From assembly GCA_023415605.1 (NCBI GenBank), contig JAEZKB010000200.1:1-53133 (forward strand): a stretch of DNA of 53,133 bases. Reading direction: 5' to 3'. Origin of the DNA: Pseudomonadota bacterium (GTDB lineage Bacteria; Pseudomonadota; Alphaproteobacteria; Rhizobiales; Devosiaceae). The notes under the pieces are model-generated. The model made no database searches and was not told the origin of the DNA. It saw only the letters and a list, made by a program, of their open reading frames with translations. Shown here piece by piece: positions 41,529 through 49,027 of this stretch. Both the position numbers and the translations under genes were made by a program. Position 1 is the stretch's first letter. Every line of letters begins with the position of its first letter.

Positions 41529-41951
41529 ATGACCCCCGAAAGACTCGAAGAGTGCCTCCGGCTGGTGCGATGGCCCAAGGACACACTGGCGCAGGCCATC
41601 GATGTCCCCTCTGATGCGGTCACTGCCTGGCTGGCGGGTACCGAAATGGTCCCGCGAAAGGTCGGAGCCTGGATCGAGGCACTCTGCTTCGTTCATGAGG
41701 CTGCTGAGGAGTCCAAGCCATCGACTGCTGGCGAAGGATTTGGGGCCGGCCCGGAGCGGGAGTTCATCCCGGTCTATTCCTATAACCTGCTGCGCAACCT
41801 CAATGCGGCCGCCGTGCCACTCCGGTCGTTGTTCGGCAGCGATGATGAGGGGGCCGTGTTCTTCCTCGTCTCGCGAGGGCTCGCTGTCCGGAACGCGACC
41901 GAATTGCAGATTACCGAAGCGGGACGTGCCGTCGGCTCGATGACCATGTAG
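41529..41951 (+). CDS. Hypothetical protein with Cro/YdaS-like helix-turn-helix
   Basis: 140 residues from an ATG preceded by GGAAGGAAC. Residues about 5-50 look like a Cro/XRE-type helix-turn-helix (KDTLAQAIDVPSDAVTAWLA, then EMVPRKVGAWIEAL). After a linker, the C-terminal half (YSYNLLRNLNAAAVPLRSLF, VFFLVSRGLAVRNATELQIT) has a possible second helical or winged region. A DNA-binding role is plausible. It stands alone, 250 bases before the second hemolysin III gene. Confidence 0.6.
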   Translation: MTPERLEECLRLVRWPKDTLAQAIDVPSDAVTAWLAGTEMVPRKVGAWIEALCFVHEAAEESKPSTAGEGFGAGPEREFIPVYSYNLLRNLNAAAVPLRSLFGSDDEGAVFFLVSRGLAVRNATELQITEAGRAVGSMTM

Positions 41952-42200
41952 TCAACCGTGATCCCGTTACTCCAGTCGGTAAAGCCTTGAAAGCCCGGAC
42001 ATTGGCGGACGGAGGGCAGGGCGGCGCTGCACTCCGCCATTCTCATCGATGACGACCTCGGTAACCGCTAGCAAAGCCTCACTATCTTATCCCGAGCGGA
42101 AGGTGAGCAAAGGTGCGACTTGGTCACCGAAATAAGTGCCCGGTCGTATTGCGGCCCTGTCGTTCCCATATTGAAGGCTTCCACCTGGTTCCGAGGTTCA

Positions 42201-42851
42201 ATGACCGAGCGCCCGCACTATCCCAGCCCTGAGGCGCGAGTCGCCGACTTCTTCGTCCATGTTCTTGGGATCAGTTTGGCAATTCTGGGTGGCGTCGTCC
42301 TGCTTTGGCTGGGCCTGCAAGATCCCAATCCGGGGAAACTCGCTGTGGTCTCAATCTACTCGGTGGGCGCCATAGCCATGTTCGGCTTTTCGACCGCCTA
42401 CAACTTCGCCCGCGCTCGCTGGCAACCGTTCCTGAGGCGGCTGGATCACGTGGGGATTTTCCTCATGATCGCAGCGACCTTCACTCCGTTCACGGCGTAC
42501 CTCCTCTCCGGTACCTGGGCCTGGGTGCTCACCGCCAGCCTTTGGGCCCTTGCCGGACTGGGCATGCTCGGCAAGGTCTTGATGCCGTCGATCGGACAGA
42601 AGGTGTGGGTGGCAGTGTATCTCGGCATCGCCTGGGTTGGCGCGATTGCAGCCTTTCCCTTGGCGGGCGCGACCTCCGTCCTGGTCCTCTCTCTGCTCGG
42701 GTTGGGAGGGATACTCTACTCAATTGGAGTAGCGTTCTATCTCAACAGGCGGCTTCAGTACGCCAAGGCGATTTGGCACGGTCACGTCCTTGTTGCGGCA
42801 GTATCGCACTGGTCGGCGGTGCTGTTTGGAGTCCTGCTGGTACGGTCCTAG
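42201..42851 (+). CDS. Hemolysin III / TrhA-like membrane protein (paralog 2)
   Basis: 216 residues from the ATG at MTERPHYPSPEARVADFFVH; 27 codons upstream are also open but poor. Seven membrane helices carry STAYNFA in helix 2, RLDHVGIFLMIAATFTPF, and the terminal WHGHVLVAAVSHW with its His pair. As in the paralog at 38002, the expected SxxYH has Asn in place of His. The role would be membrane homeostasis rather than haemolysis. The Crp-family gene is convergent, 70 bases away. Confidence 0.88.
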   Translation: MTERPHYPSPEARVADFFVHVLGISLAILGGVVLLWLGLQDPNPGKLAVVSIYSVGAIAMFGFSTAYNFARARWQPFLRRLDHVGIFLMIAATFTPFTAYLLSGTWAWVLTASLWALAGLGMLGKVLMPSIGQKVWVAVYLGIAWVGAIAAFPLAGATSVLVLSLLGLGGILYSIGVAFYLNRRLQYAKAIWHGHVLVAAVSHWSAVLFGVLLVRS

Positions 42852-42922
42852 GACCAGCCTGCAATTGTGAGCGTCGAGCTGCTTTGCAGCGAGCGCGATG
42901 CCGATTCTTGCCGGCCAGCCGG

Positions 42923-43627
42923 TCAGTGCAGATGCAGGTAAGTCGGGTCAAACTGCGCAATGCTTATCAGAGCGGGCATGTCGAGCAGGGTCAGTCTGCC
43001 ACCGCCATAAGCAAGCAGCTTTTTTTGCCTCAAAGTCTGCAGCGTCCTGTTCACGTGTACGGGTGAGACGCCCCACGCGTCCCCCAGGGCGATCTGCGTC
43101 AGCACCATGGCGCAACCCTGTGATTGGGTGAGGCCTATCGCCTCCAACCTGAAGTATGTTTCGAGAAAGAAGTGTGCGGCTCTCTCGATCGCATTTCGTG
43201 ATCCAACGTTCATGGTCCACTCACGGCTAATGGATGTCTCTACCAGTTGCGCCCTGCGAAATGCGTCCGCGAGGTTGGGAAAGACAGCGGCCATGCGGCG
43301 GAGACGAGTATCGCTGGTTCGAGCGACGCGCGCATTGCTGAGGGCAACGATCGAATGGTCGCGGCGCGGCAGAAGTGAGAGGCCGAAGTCGCAGCTATCC
43401 CCGGGTATCATCAGCGCCAACAGCTGCCTGTTTCCCGCCGGACCAATTTTGGCCCTTGCAAGCATTCCTTCGACGAGGACGTACATGTCTTCGACAGGAT
43501 CACCATCGATGGCGACACTCTCTCCAGCAGAGACGTCGATGACGTGGCGCAGCGCCAACTCGATGGCGGCTTGCTCCTCCTCGCTGATCGATTGATGCAG
43601 ACTGAACTTCCGGACAACGGGGTGCAT
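42923..43627 (-). CDS. Crp/Fnr family transcriptional regulator (second)
   Basis: 234 residues from the ATG at MHPVVRKFSLHQS, which has GGAGG five bases upstream; an earlier ATG at 43657 is less likely. The cyclic-nucleotide-type barrel (about 25-120) has GESVAIDGDPVEDMYVLVEG and MIPGDSCDFGL. The helix-turn-helix (about 165-205) has IALGDAWGVSPVHVNRTLQT, then LRQKKLLAYGGGRLTLL. It has cysteines but no FNR-type N-terminal cluster. The sequence is only distantly related to the Crp protein at 3489. Target genes are unknown; the flanking small stress-like genes are candidates. Confidence 0.9.
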   Translation of the reverse strand: MHPVVRKFSLHQSISEEEQAAIELALRHVIDVSAGESVAIDGDPVEDMYVLVEGMLARAKIGPAGNRQLLALMIPGDSCDFGLSLLPRRDHSIVALSNARVARTSDTRLRRMAAVFPNLADAFRRAQLVETSISREWTMNVGSRNAIERAAHFFLETYFRLEAIGLTQSQGCAMVLTQIALGDAWGVSPVHVNRTLQTLRQKKLLAYGGGRLTLLDMPALISIAQFDPTYLHLH

Positions 43628-43801
43628 GGCTGCCTCCGCTTGTGCCCTGTCCCACATCGACAGACGGCGATTGCAGCAGGGAAGTGGAACCCCTGACGGC
43701 CACCCTTCAGGCAGCTAAACCCATGTAAGGTTCTTAACTTCTACGCCAAATGCAACCGTGCAGCGAACCATAAGTTGCTTGTCGACACGAAGGAACCGCG
43801 C

Positions 43802-44062
43802 TTGCCTTTGTTTTACTTTGACTATCTTTGTGACGACCAAGTGCTGACTGACGATCAGGGCACCGAGTTCGCCAACGAGCAAGCGGCACGGAACGCGGCT
43901 GTCGGCGCGCTGGCGAGGTGGGCCACAGACGACTTGTTGGGCGACGGCAAGGCGCGGCGGTTCGAAATCATCGTTCGGAGAGCCGAAGGCGGCGCCATGC
44001 TCACAGTAGCCCTCGACTATCGCGATGCACCGAGTACTTGGTCACGCTCCTCGCCAGCGTGA
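43802..44062 (+). CDS. DUF6894-type small protein
   Basis: 86 residues from a TTG with AAGGAA six bases before it. The N-terminus LPLFYFDYLCDDQVLTDDQG, then EFANEQAARNAAVGALARW, fits the DUF6894 pattern of many small Rhizobiales proteins: an aromatic strand, D-G turn, then an alanine-rich helix. A second strand pair (FEIIVRRAEGGAMLTVALDY) completes the fold. The function of the family is unknown. A TTG nine codons earlier is also in frame. Confidence 0.7.
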   Translation: MPLFYFDYLCDDQVLTDDQGTEFANEQAARNAAVGALARWATDDLLGDGKARRFEIIVRRAEGGAMLTVALDYRDAPSTWSRSSPA

Positions 44063-44203
44063 CCAGGCTACCTTCAGCGATAGCACAGTCACTCTTCGTC
44101 TTGCGCCACCTCCACTAATCGCATCTCAAAAGCGGAACTGGCTGCTCCAGGCGAGGTTTGCCTTGGCATGCGTGTGGTACCATCGAGTTAGTGGAGAATG
44201 CTG

Positions 44204-44428
44204 ATGAGCAGTAGCGGCAAAAAGCAGGACGTGCCTCCGGATGTCGAACCGGGTAGCGATGCCGATGTCGATCGTGATGGCGAACAGACAGACGGTTCAA
44301 ACAGCAGTGATCCGGGGAGCGAGGCTGAGGAACCGAGTCCCGGCGAGGGGGCCATGGACGACAACATCGATGATTTAGGTCGCCGGCCGGATGGCACGAC
44401 GCAGGATCAGCCCGGCGCCGCCAACTAG
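44204..44428 (+). CDS. Acidic low-complexity small protein
   Basis: 74 residues, rich in Asp, Glu, Ser, Gly and Pro (DADVDRDGEQTDGSNSSDPG). GGAG lies seven bases before the ATG used; an ATG two codons earlier is too close to that site. There is no hydrophobic segment. It is probably intrinsically disordered. DVDRDGEQTDGS resembles a single calcium-binding-like loop but is not a full EF-hand. Function is unknown. Confidence 0.5.
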   Translation: MSSSGKKQDVPPDVEPGSDADVDRDGEQTDGSNSSDPGSEAEEPSPGEGAMDDNIDDLGRRPDGTTQDQPGAAN

Positions 44429-44590
44429 CCTCAAGCCGCGTGCATGGGCCAAGCCGCCGCCAACTCGTTGGATGAAGCCTTCGAGGCGGCCAGATGCGTT
44501 CGGCCAGATTCGTTTCGGGGCACTGGCGGTGACGGCGTGGCCGCTGCATTGGGGGGAGATGCTGACGGTTGATGGATTGCATGGGCAACC

Positions 44591-44818
44591 ATGATGGATC
44601 CCGCGGGTTGGTTCGATAAGAAGGATCCCCCAAAAATGTTCATGACACCCCGCGCCGCCGAGCGCATACATATGACTCGCATGCGAGCAAACTTGGTTTT
44701 TTCAACCCACGGCCCCGGTGCCGCGGAGGCGCTGGGAGTGAGCCGTCAGGAAATTGTGCGGCGGGGGCTGATCGGCTTCAAGCAGGCCGCCTCCCGACAG
44801 CCGTCATCGATAAAATGA
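44591..44818 (+). CDS. Small hypothetical protein coupled to the transglutaminase pair
   Basis: 75 residues, or fewer if translation begins at MTPRAAERIH. The C-terminal half is helix-turn-helix-like (GAAEALGVSRQEIVRRGLIG). Its TGA overlaps the ATG of the next gene (ATGA), the main evidence that it is real. No binding site is obvious before the first ATG. No family is recognised. Confidence 0.42.
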   Translation: MMDPAGWFDKKDPPKMFMTPRAAERIHMTRMRANLVFSTHGPGAAEALGVSRQEIVRRGLIGFKQAASRQPSSIK

Positions 44819-45213
44819 TCTTCGATGTCGGCTGTGAGCTGAGTTATGAGGTTGCCGAACCCACCACCCTCTTTCTGAGTGTGGACGTTTCGCCAAGCCC
44901 GCAGCATTTCGTCGCTTTCCAGGCCGTTGTTGCCTCTCCGACAGTGTCCGAAGAAGTTTACCGGTACCACGAAAGCGGCAATCTCTATCGCCGCATGCTC
45001 CTGCCATCGGGTTCGGTGACCATCACTGCAACCGCGAGGGTCGATGTTCGGCCGCATTGCCAAGCACCGCAAACGGTCCACGAGATCCCCGTCTCGCAAC
45101 TGCCAATGAGCGTCATCCCTTTCCTCTTCTCAAGCCGCTACTGCCAATCTGATGAACTGGCCCGCTTCGCCTGGCGCCAGTTCGGCGGCTTGCTGCAGGG
45201 CATGGCCGCGTGA
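44815..45213 (+). CDS. Transglutaminase-like protein, N-terminal part
   Basis: 132 residues (FDVGCELSYEVAEPTTLFLS and on) that match the beta-rich N-terminal domain found before bacterial transglutaminase cores, ending QFGGLLQGMAA. In relatives this domain is fused to the catalytic domain. Here it stops and the next frame begins with a four-base GTGA overlap. A single lost C in GGCCGCGTG would restore one protein (QGMARVTEIC). Alternatively the two parts are translated as a coupled pair. Confidence 0.72.
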   Translation: MIFDVGCELSYEVAEPTTLFLSVDVSPSPQHFVAFQAVVASPTVSEEVYRYHESGNLYRRMLLPSGSVTITATARVDVRPHCQAPQTVHEIPVSQLPMSVIPFLFSSRYCQSDELARFAWRQFGGLLQGMAA

Positions 45214-45659
45214 CAGAAATCTGCAATTGGATACACAAAGAGGTGGACTACCTCGCAGGTAGCAGTCACGGCGCAACATCTGCAGCGGACACCTTCAAAC
45301 TCCGAGCCGGCGTATGTCGCGACTTCGCGCATCTCGGCATTACCTTCTGCAGGGCACTTGGTATTCCTGCGCGCTTCGTCTCCGCCTACGGATGGCAACT
45401 CGAGCCGCAGGATTTCCATGCCGTCTTCGAGGCATATCTTGGCGGTCGTTGGTACCTGTTCGACGCAACCAGGCAGTGTCCGCTGGACGGCATCGTGCGG
45501 ATCGGCGTGGGACGGGACGCGGCTGATGCCGCCTATTCCACCTATTACGGGCAGATGACTGCCGTTGCCAAGAGAGTGTGGATCAACGCCGTGGGCTCGG
45601 ACCGAACTGATAGTTCGGCCCCTTGGACAACCGATGCCGTGAGTGTGGCAGAGACCTAA
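45210..45659 (+). CDS. Transglutaminase-like protein, catalytic part
   Basis: 149 residues from a GTG. The transglutaminase/papain-like triad is complete: Cys in RAGVCRDFAHLG, His in PQDFHAVFEAYLGG and Asp in WYLFDATR. Its start ICNWIHKEVDYLAGSSHGAT is what usually follows the N-terminal domain in a fused protein. It could act as a thiol hydrolase or protease rather than a cross-linker; no export signal is seen. It is coupled to the upstream half by overlap. Confidence 0.85.
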   Translation: MTEICNWIHKEVDYLAGSSHGATSAADTFKLRAGVCRDFAHLGITFCRALGIPARFVSAYGWQLEPQDFHAVFEAYLGGRWYLFDATRQCPLDGIVRIGVGRDAADAAYSTYYGQMTAVAKRVWINAVGSDRTDSSAPWTTDAVSVAET

Positions 45660-45952
45660 GGGTCGCTTCTGACGGGCGGTCGCGTCATGAGCACTCCGAA
45701 ACGCGCGGGGCTTGGTCCCGTTGGACCCTCCGTCACGCGAACAATGTGTAAAGGCAGAGTCGAAGAGGCCTTGTTGCGAACACCTTTGTGGGTCATAAGG
45801 GTGCATACGTTTTAGCCAATCTGGCTTCTGATCTCCCGGCTCGCCGGTTGTTTGGTTCTCCCGCTTCGCGAACGTCTAGACCTCACAGGGCATCTTGCTC
45901 GTGGGGAACGAGAGTGTTCGCCTTGATGGGCTCACCTCACAACTGAAAGTCA

Positions 45953-46165
45953 ATGACAATGACCAATGGCACCGTAAAGTTCTATAATTCCACCAAGGGT
46001 TTCGGCTTCATCCAGCCCGACGACGGCAGCAAGGATGCGTTCATCCACGTTTCCGCGCTCGAGCGCGCCGGCATGTCCAGTCTGAATGAAGGCGACAAGG
46101 TCACGTTCGATCTCGAGACTGGCCGCGACGGCCGCGTTTCGGCAATCAACATTTCTATGGCGTAA
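45953..46165 (+). CDS. cspA: Cold-shock protein (CspA family)
   Basis: 70 residues (68 if the second ATG, MTNGTVKFYN, is used). Both RNA-binding motifs are present: KGFGFIQP (RNP1) and DAFIHVSAL (RNP2). It binds single-stranded RNA and DNA and acts as an RNA chaperone. Upstream is a gene-free stretch of nearly 300 bases, long enough for a structured leader. Downstream is a perfect hairpin. The symbol is the family name, not a claim about which paralog it is. Confidence 0.95.
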   Translation: MTMTNGTVKFYNSTKGFGFIQPDDGSKDAFIHVSALERAGMSSLNEGDKVTFDLETGRDGRVSAINISMA

Positions 46166-46172
46166 TTGCCTT

Positions 46173-46199
46173 TGCGGCCGGGCATGTGGCCCGGCCGCA
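46173..46199 (+). terminator. Hairpin after the cold-shock gene
   Basis: TGCGGCCGGGC and GCCCGGCCGCA form a perfect 11-base stem around ATGTG, eight bases after the stop codon. There is no T-run. A smaller hairpin follows at about 46201-46222 (CTCCCGA and TCGGGAG). They probably protect or end the short transcript. Confidence 0.55.
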
Positions 46200-46256
46200 C
46201 CTCCCGACAGATGATTTCGGGAGCTGACCGGCACTGCCGGATGACTTGAGTATCCT

Positions 46257-46493
46257 ATGACAACTTTCAAAGACGCCACGAGCGCTCAGCTGTATCTGGG
46301 ACGTGACTGGCCGACTGCCCTTTCGCTAGGGCCGCGCCGCTTCAGCAGCGCTGCCAAGGCGTTGTGCTTCGCGTTCGAACATGCCGCGCCGGTCAGCCTT
46401 CGCGGCGCTCGGTTGCTGGTGGCAGGACGCACGTTTGCCGGCGCCGATCTGGCCAGGCTCAACAGCCAGCGCATTGCCCCTTCCACCACCTGA
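46257..46493 (+). CDS. Hypothetical protein, single copy of an unnamed domain
   Basis: 78 residues. AQLYLGRDWPTALSLGPRRF, then SSAAKALCFAFEHA, aligns with the first 75 residues of the protein at 47568 (AELYIGR, RFRQFDTAAEALRFAIE). The shared fold is a strand with LY-GR, a turn, a strand with RF, and an Ala-rich helix with AL-FA-E. GAG lies seven bases before the ATG. Unknown function. It is followed by a second small gene 27 bases on. Confidence 0.55.
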   Translation: MTTFKDATSAQLYLGRDWPTALSLGPRRFSSAAKALCFAFEHAAPVSLRGARLLVAGRTFAGADLARLNSQRIAPSTT

Positions 46494-46520
46494 TCCGCAA
46501 GGCGGACACTGGAGATCATT

Positions 46521-46862
46521 ATGGCAACCCTCTCGAAGCTCGACGCCCATCACGCCCGCGTGCGCGATGCACTGATCCTTCCGTTCAAGCGCAAGATAGC
46601 CAGCCTGATCATCCGCACCGACATCTGGAAGGACGACCTGGCGAGCGCTCCGGCCGCTGGAGACACTCACCAACAGACCCGCACGCGCGCGCTCGACGCC
46701 GTCACCGAAATCGACGACCAGATGACGCTGCTGGCGGACCTCAAGCTGCCCGGCGAAAAGAAGGCCCGCGAGGCCGAAGCGGAGGTCAAGACCATGACCG
46801 AGACCTTCGCTGCCATGCGGCAGATGCTTGTGCAGATGGCTGGTCAAACCGCCGCGGCCTGA
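46521..46862 (+). CDS. Hypothetical helical protein
   Basis: 113 residues, with GGAG six bases before the ATG. Entirely helical with heptad character (LDAVTEIDDQMTLLADLKLP, EVKTMTETFAAMRQMLVQMA), probably a small coiled coil. It has no signal peptide. It lies between the two genes of the shared-domain pair and may be part of the same operon. No family is recognised. Confidence 0.55.
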   Translation: MATLSKLDAHHARVRDALILPFKRKIASLIIRTDIWKDDLASAPAAGDTHQQTRTRALDAVTEIDDQMTLLADLKLPGEKKAREAEAEVKTMTETFAAMRQMLVQMAGQTAAA

Positions 46863-46996
46863 CGCGTCGCCGACCTCCAAGTCGCGGCAGACTATTTGTT
46901 AGGTGGGCCACAGCTAACGTGCTACAAGTCTGTCATGGCCCTAGCGCTGGGGGCTCCGCAGACTTCCGGATGGAGTCAGCTGTCGGAGACGCCGCC

Positions 46997-47278
46997 GTGA
47001 CCATCCCATCCAAGATCGTCGTATCTGAATCGCTCGCGGGATCGCCGCCGAGGACGGTCACCTTTCGTCATCCATTCCTGTTGCCCGGGCTGGATGTACC
47101 GCATCCGCCTGGCACCTTCATGCTACGACAGACGCGTACGGCGCTTGACGTCAGCTGGCCCGCCTTTGTCATCAGCCTGAGCCTGATCCTTGTCGATGGT
47201 GGGATTACGAGGGCTCTCGATATATCCCGTCAGGAGCTCGAAGACGCGCTTGTCCTGGATGCCGGGGTGACTCACTAG
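46997..47278 (+). CDS. Hypothetical protein
   Basis: 93 residues from a GTG with GGAG eight bases upstream; an ATG nine codons earlier (46970) is also possible. The N-terminal half is beta-rich (RTVTFRHPFLLPGLDVPHPP, GTFMLRQTR) and the C-terminal half helical (SRQELEDALVLDAGV). WPAFVISLSLILVDGG is hydrophobic but probably a buried strand. No family is recognised. It lies 67 bases before a tiny membrane gene on the same strand. Confidence 0.5.
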   Translation: MTIPSKIVVSESLAGSPPRTVTFRHPFLLPGLDVPHPPGTFMLRQTRTALDVSWPAFVISLSLILVDGGITRALDISRQELEDALVLDAGVTH

Positions 47279-47345
47279 CTCGGGGTCGCCAGGCCGAGAT
47301 GACCTGCGGCTTCGCCTCCGTCACACAAAAGGAAAGGCCGACAAC

Positions 47346-47495
47346 ATGCCCGTAGACCATCCGGTGCCACTGGCGCCTACGCCAGCGCTGCCTAGATATG
47401 TTCGCTTGCGCGCGGCCCTGTTGGGCTTCGGCGTCACTTTTGCCGGACTCTACGCGCTCAACTTGGCGACGAACTTTACCGGACTGCTGTCCTGA
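47346..47495 (+). CDS. Small membrane protein, 49 residues
   Basis: The ATG is preceded by AAGGAAAGG. The product has a Pro-rich tip (HPVPLAPTPALP), basic residues (RYVRLRA), then one membrane helix (ALLGFGVTFAGLYALNLA) and a short tail. The Arg residues before the helix would keep the tip in the cytoplasm. No family is recognised. The binding site and clean topology make it credible despite its size. Confidence 0.6.
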   Translation: MPVDHPVPLAPTPALPRYVRLRAALLGFGVTFAGLYALNLATNFTGLLS

Positions 47496-47567
47496 CCAGT
47501 CCCACGGTGATCACCCATATCCGCCCGCTCGCAAGTCTGACGCGGCGAAATTTCCATTGGAGCATCT

Positions 47568-48158
47568 GTGACGGACACTGAGAACTTCCCCGCGCCGCCA
47601 TCCTTTGACTTTGCCGCACCAGCCGAACTCTATATCGGTCGCGGCACGCCCCGCCGTCATGGATTGCGGTTTCGACAGTTCGACACCGCCGCTGAGGCGC
47701 TTCGCTTTGCGATCGAGCGGCCCCGTCCATTTGATGAAGTGGCGCTGATGGAGTGCGACGAACGGCGCTATAGCAGCTTGGAAATGGCCGAGTTGTACAA
47801 CAGCGCGGACTATCCGCTGGAACGCGTCCAGGTTAAGTCGCCCGTGCGGCCGGCCATCTCCGTCCCGCTCGCGTCCGCCCGGACCAAGAGCGCCCCCAGG
47901 GTATCGACTGCACCGGCTCCAAGTCAGCCCGTGGCTGCAAGCGCCGGGGTCAGGCCGCGCCACAGATATGCTATTGGCGCGCGGTTGAAAATGCAGCACG
48001 GCGGCTTTGGCTACGCGCAACAAGCGAGCAATTGCTCGGTGACCTTCGTCCTTCCCTTCGAGGGTCGTCAGTTGCTGTATCGTGTCAAGAGCGACAATGA
48101 GGCATTCGAGCGCGTGGTGCCCGAAGCAGACCTCTCCCCCATGCGCTACGACCAATAA
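47568..48158 (+). CDS. Hypothetical two-domain protein sharing a domain with 46257
   Basis: 196 residues from a GTG with GGAG seven to eight bases upstream. Residues about 15-80 repeat the domain at 46257 (PAELYIGR, RFRQFDTAAEALRFAIERPR). A flexible Pro/Ala/Ser linker (about 95-125) follows. The C-terminal domain (about 130-190) begins RHRYAIGARLKMQHGGFGYA and has strands with VTFVLPFEGRQLLYRVKSDN, a small SH3-like beta pattern. A role in stress response is only suggested by neighbours. Confidence 0.6.
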   Translation: MTDTENFPAPPSFDFAAPAELYIGRGTPRRHGLRFRQFDTAAEALRFAIERPRPFDEVALMECDERRYSSLEMAELYNSADYPLERVQVKSPVRPAISVPLASARTKSAPRVSTAPAPSQPVAASAGVRPRHRYAIGARLKMQHGGFGYAQQASNCSVTFVLPFEGRQLLYRVKSDNEAFERVVPEADLSPMRYDQ

Positions 48159-48301
48159 CCCGACCGGCCGGTCGGGAACTGCCGCCGGCAAACTGATCGG
48201 TGCCGGATTACAGTCGTGCGTCAAAGGCTGACCCTATGACGCAAGAGGCGTCGGCGGACATCCAAACCCCGCCGGCGCTGACTTCAGGGAAAAGGGCTTC
48301 A

Positions 48302-48547
48302 ATGCAACTCGTCCAAGTGACTGAGGATCAATTCGAAAGCTCCGGCCCTCGGACCGTCACGCACATCCCGACTGGTGGGCGCTTCTCGACCTACAACTAC
48401 CACCAGCTGCCTCGGCAGATCGTCGTCATCGTCAGCTACCAGCGTGACCGCGATGTCGAGGGAAACGAATATTCAGTTCCCGACATCGAAAACGCCGCCA
48501 GGTGGCTGCTAATCCGCAAACTGCAAGAAGCAGGCATCAAGCCATAG
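48302..48547 (+). CDS. Small hypothetical protein
   Basis: 81 residues from the ATG at MQLVQVTEDQ, which has AAGGG six bases upstream. An ATG 22 codons earlier (48236, after AAAGG) would add a Ser/Thr/Ala-rich leader. The folded part has FSTYNYHQLPRQIVVIVSYQ and a C-terminal helix (NAARWLLIRKLQEAG). No family is recognised. It is the last of the small-gene run before the sugar locus. Confidence 0.5.
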   Translation: MQLVQVTEDQFESSGPRTVTHIPTGGRFSTYNYHQLPRQIVVIVSYQRDRDVEGNEYSVPDIENAARWLLIRKLQEAGIKP

Positions 48548-49027
48548 CGACCGACCTCAAGGATGCGAAATCTCGGCGCCGACCGGCAGAGCCATCGCCA
48601 CCACAACTTGGCTCCTTGGTCATGGCCGCGGAGGCAGCATCGCCAACGAGTAGCTGCGACCGTCCAAGGTCAACAACGTGGTGAAGCGCGTGACCCCTCT
48701 TTCGAACCAATCGGATCGAGTCGGTAACTGGTAGAGAGCGATCAAGCAGGCGGTAGGTGACCGCCAGTTGCGTGTGCATGCCGATGGCGCCATCGTGGCG
48801 GAACTGCCGAGTGCAGGAAAAAGCGAGGGCCGGCAGCGTCACCGCTTCGCCGCCGTGCCCGCGCTTCCTAGCGAATCGGTGGATTTCGACGCCGCCAAGG
48901 CCCGTAGTGACCGGCGCCATGGCCCCAATCGCGTCCCGCTGGGCCGGGGCATTCTCGACCCGTGCAAACCATTGGCGTTCCTCTCTGATTCTGCGCTAGG
49001 CATTTGGGCGGAGAGGAATATCATTCG
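48548..49027. other. 480-base stretch with no supported gene
   Basis: Open frames exist on both strands (a 127-codon minus-strand frame is the longest) but are rich in Arg, Ser and His and show no family motif. The last 30 bases include the GAGAGGAAT binding site of the MFS gene. It may be old coding sequence that has decayed. Confidence 0.35.

Noticed and set aside
48537..48920. 127-codon minus-strand frame before the sugar locus
   Set aside because: The sequence has no recognisable fold or start signal. It is left as unassigned DNA.
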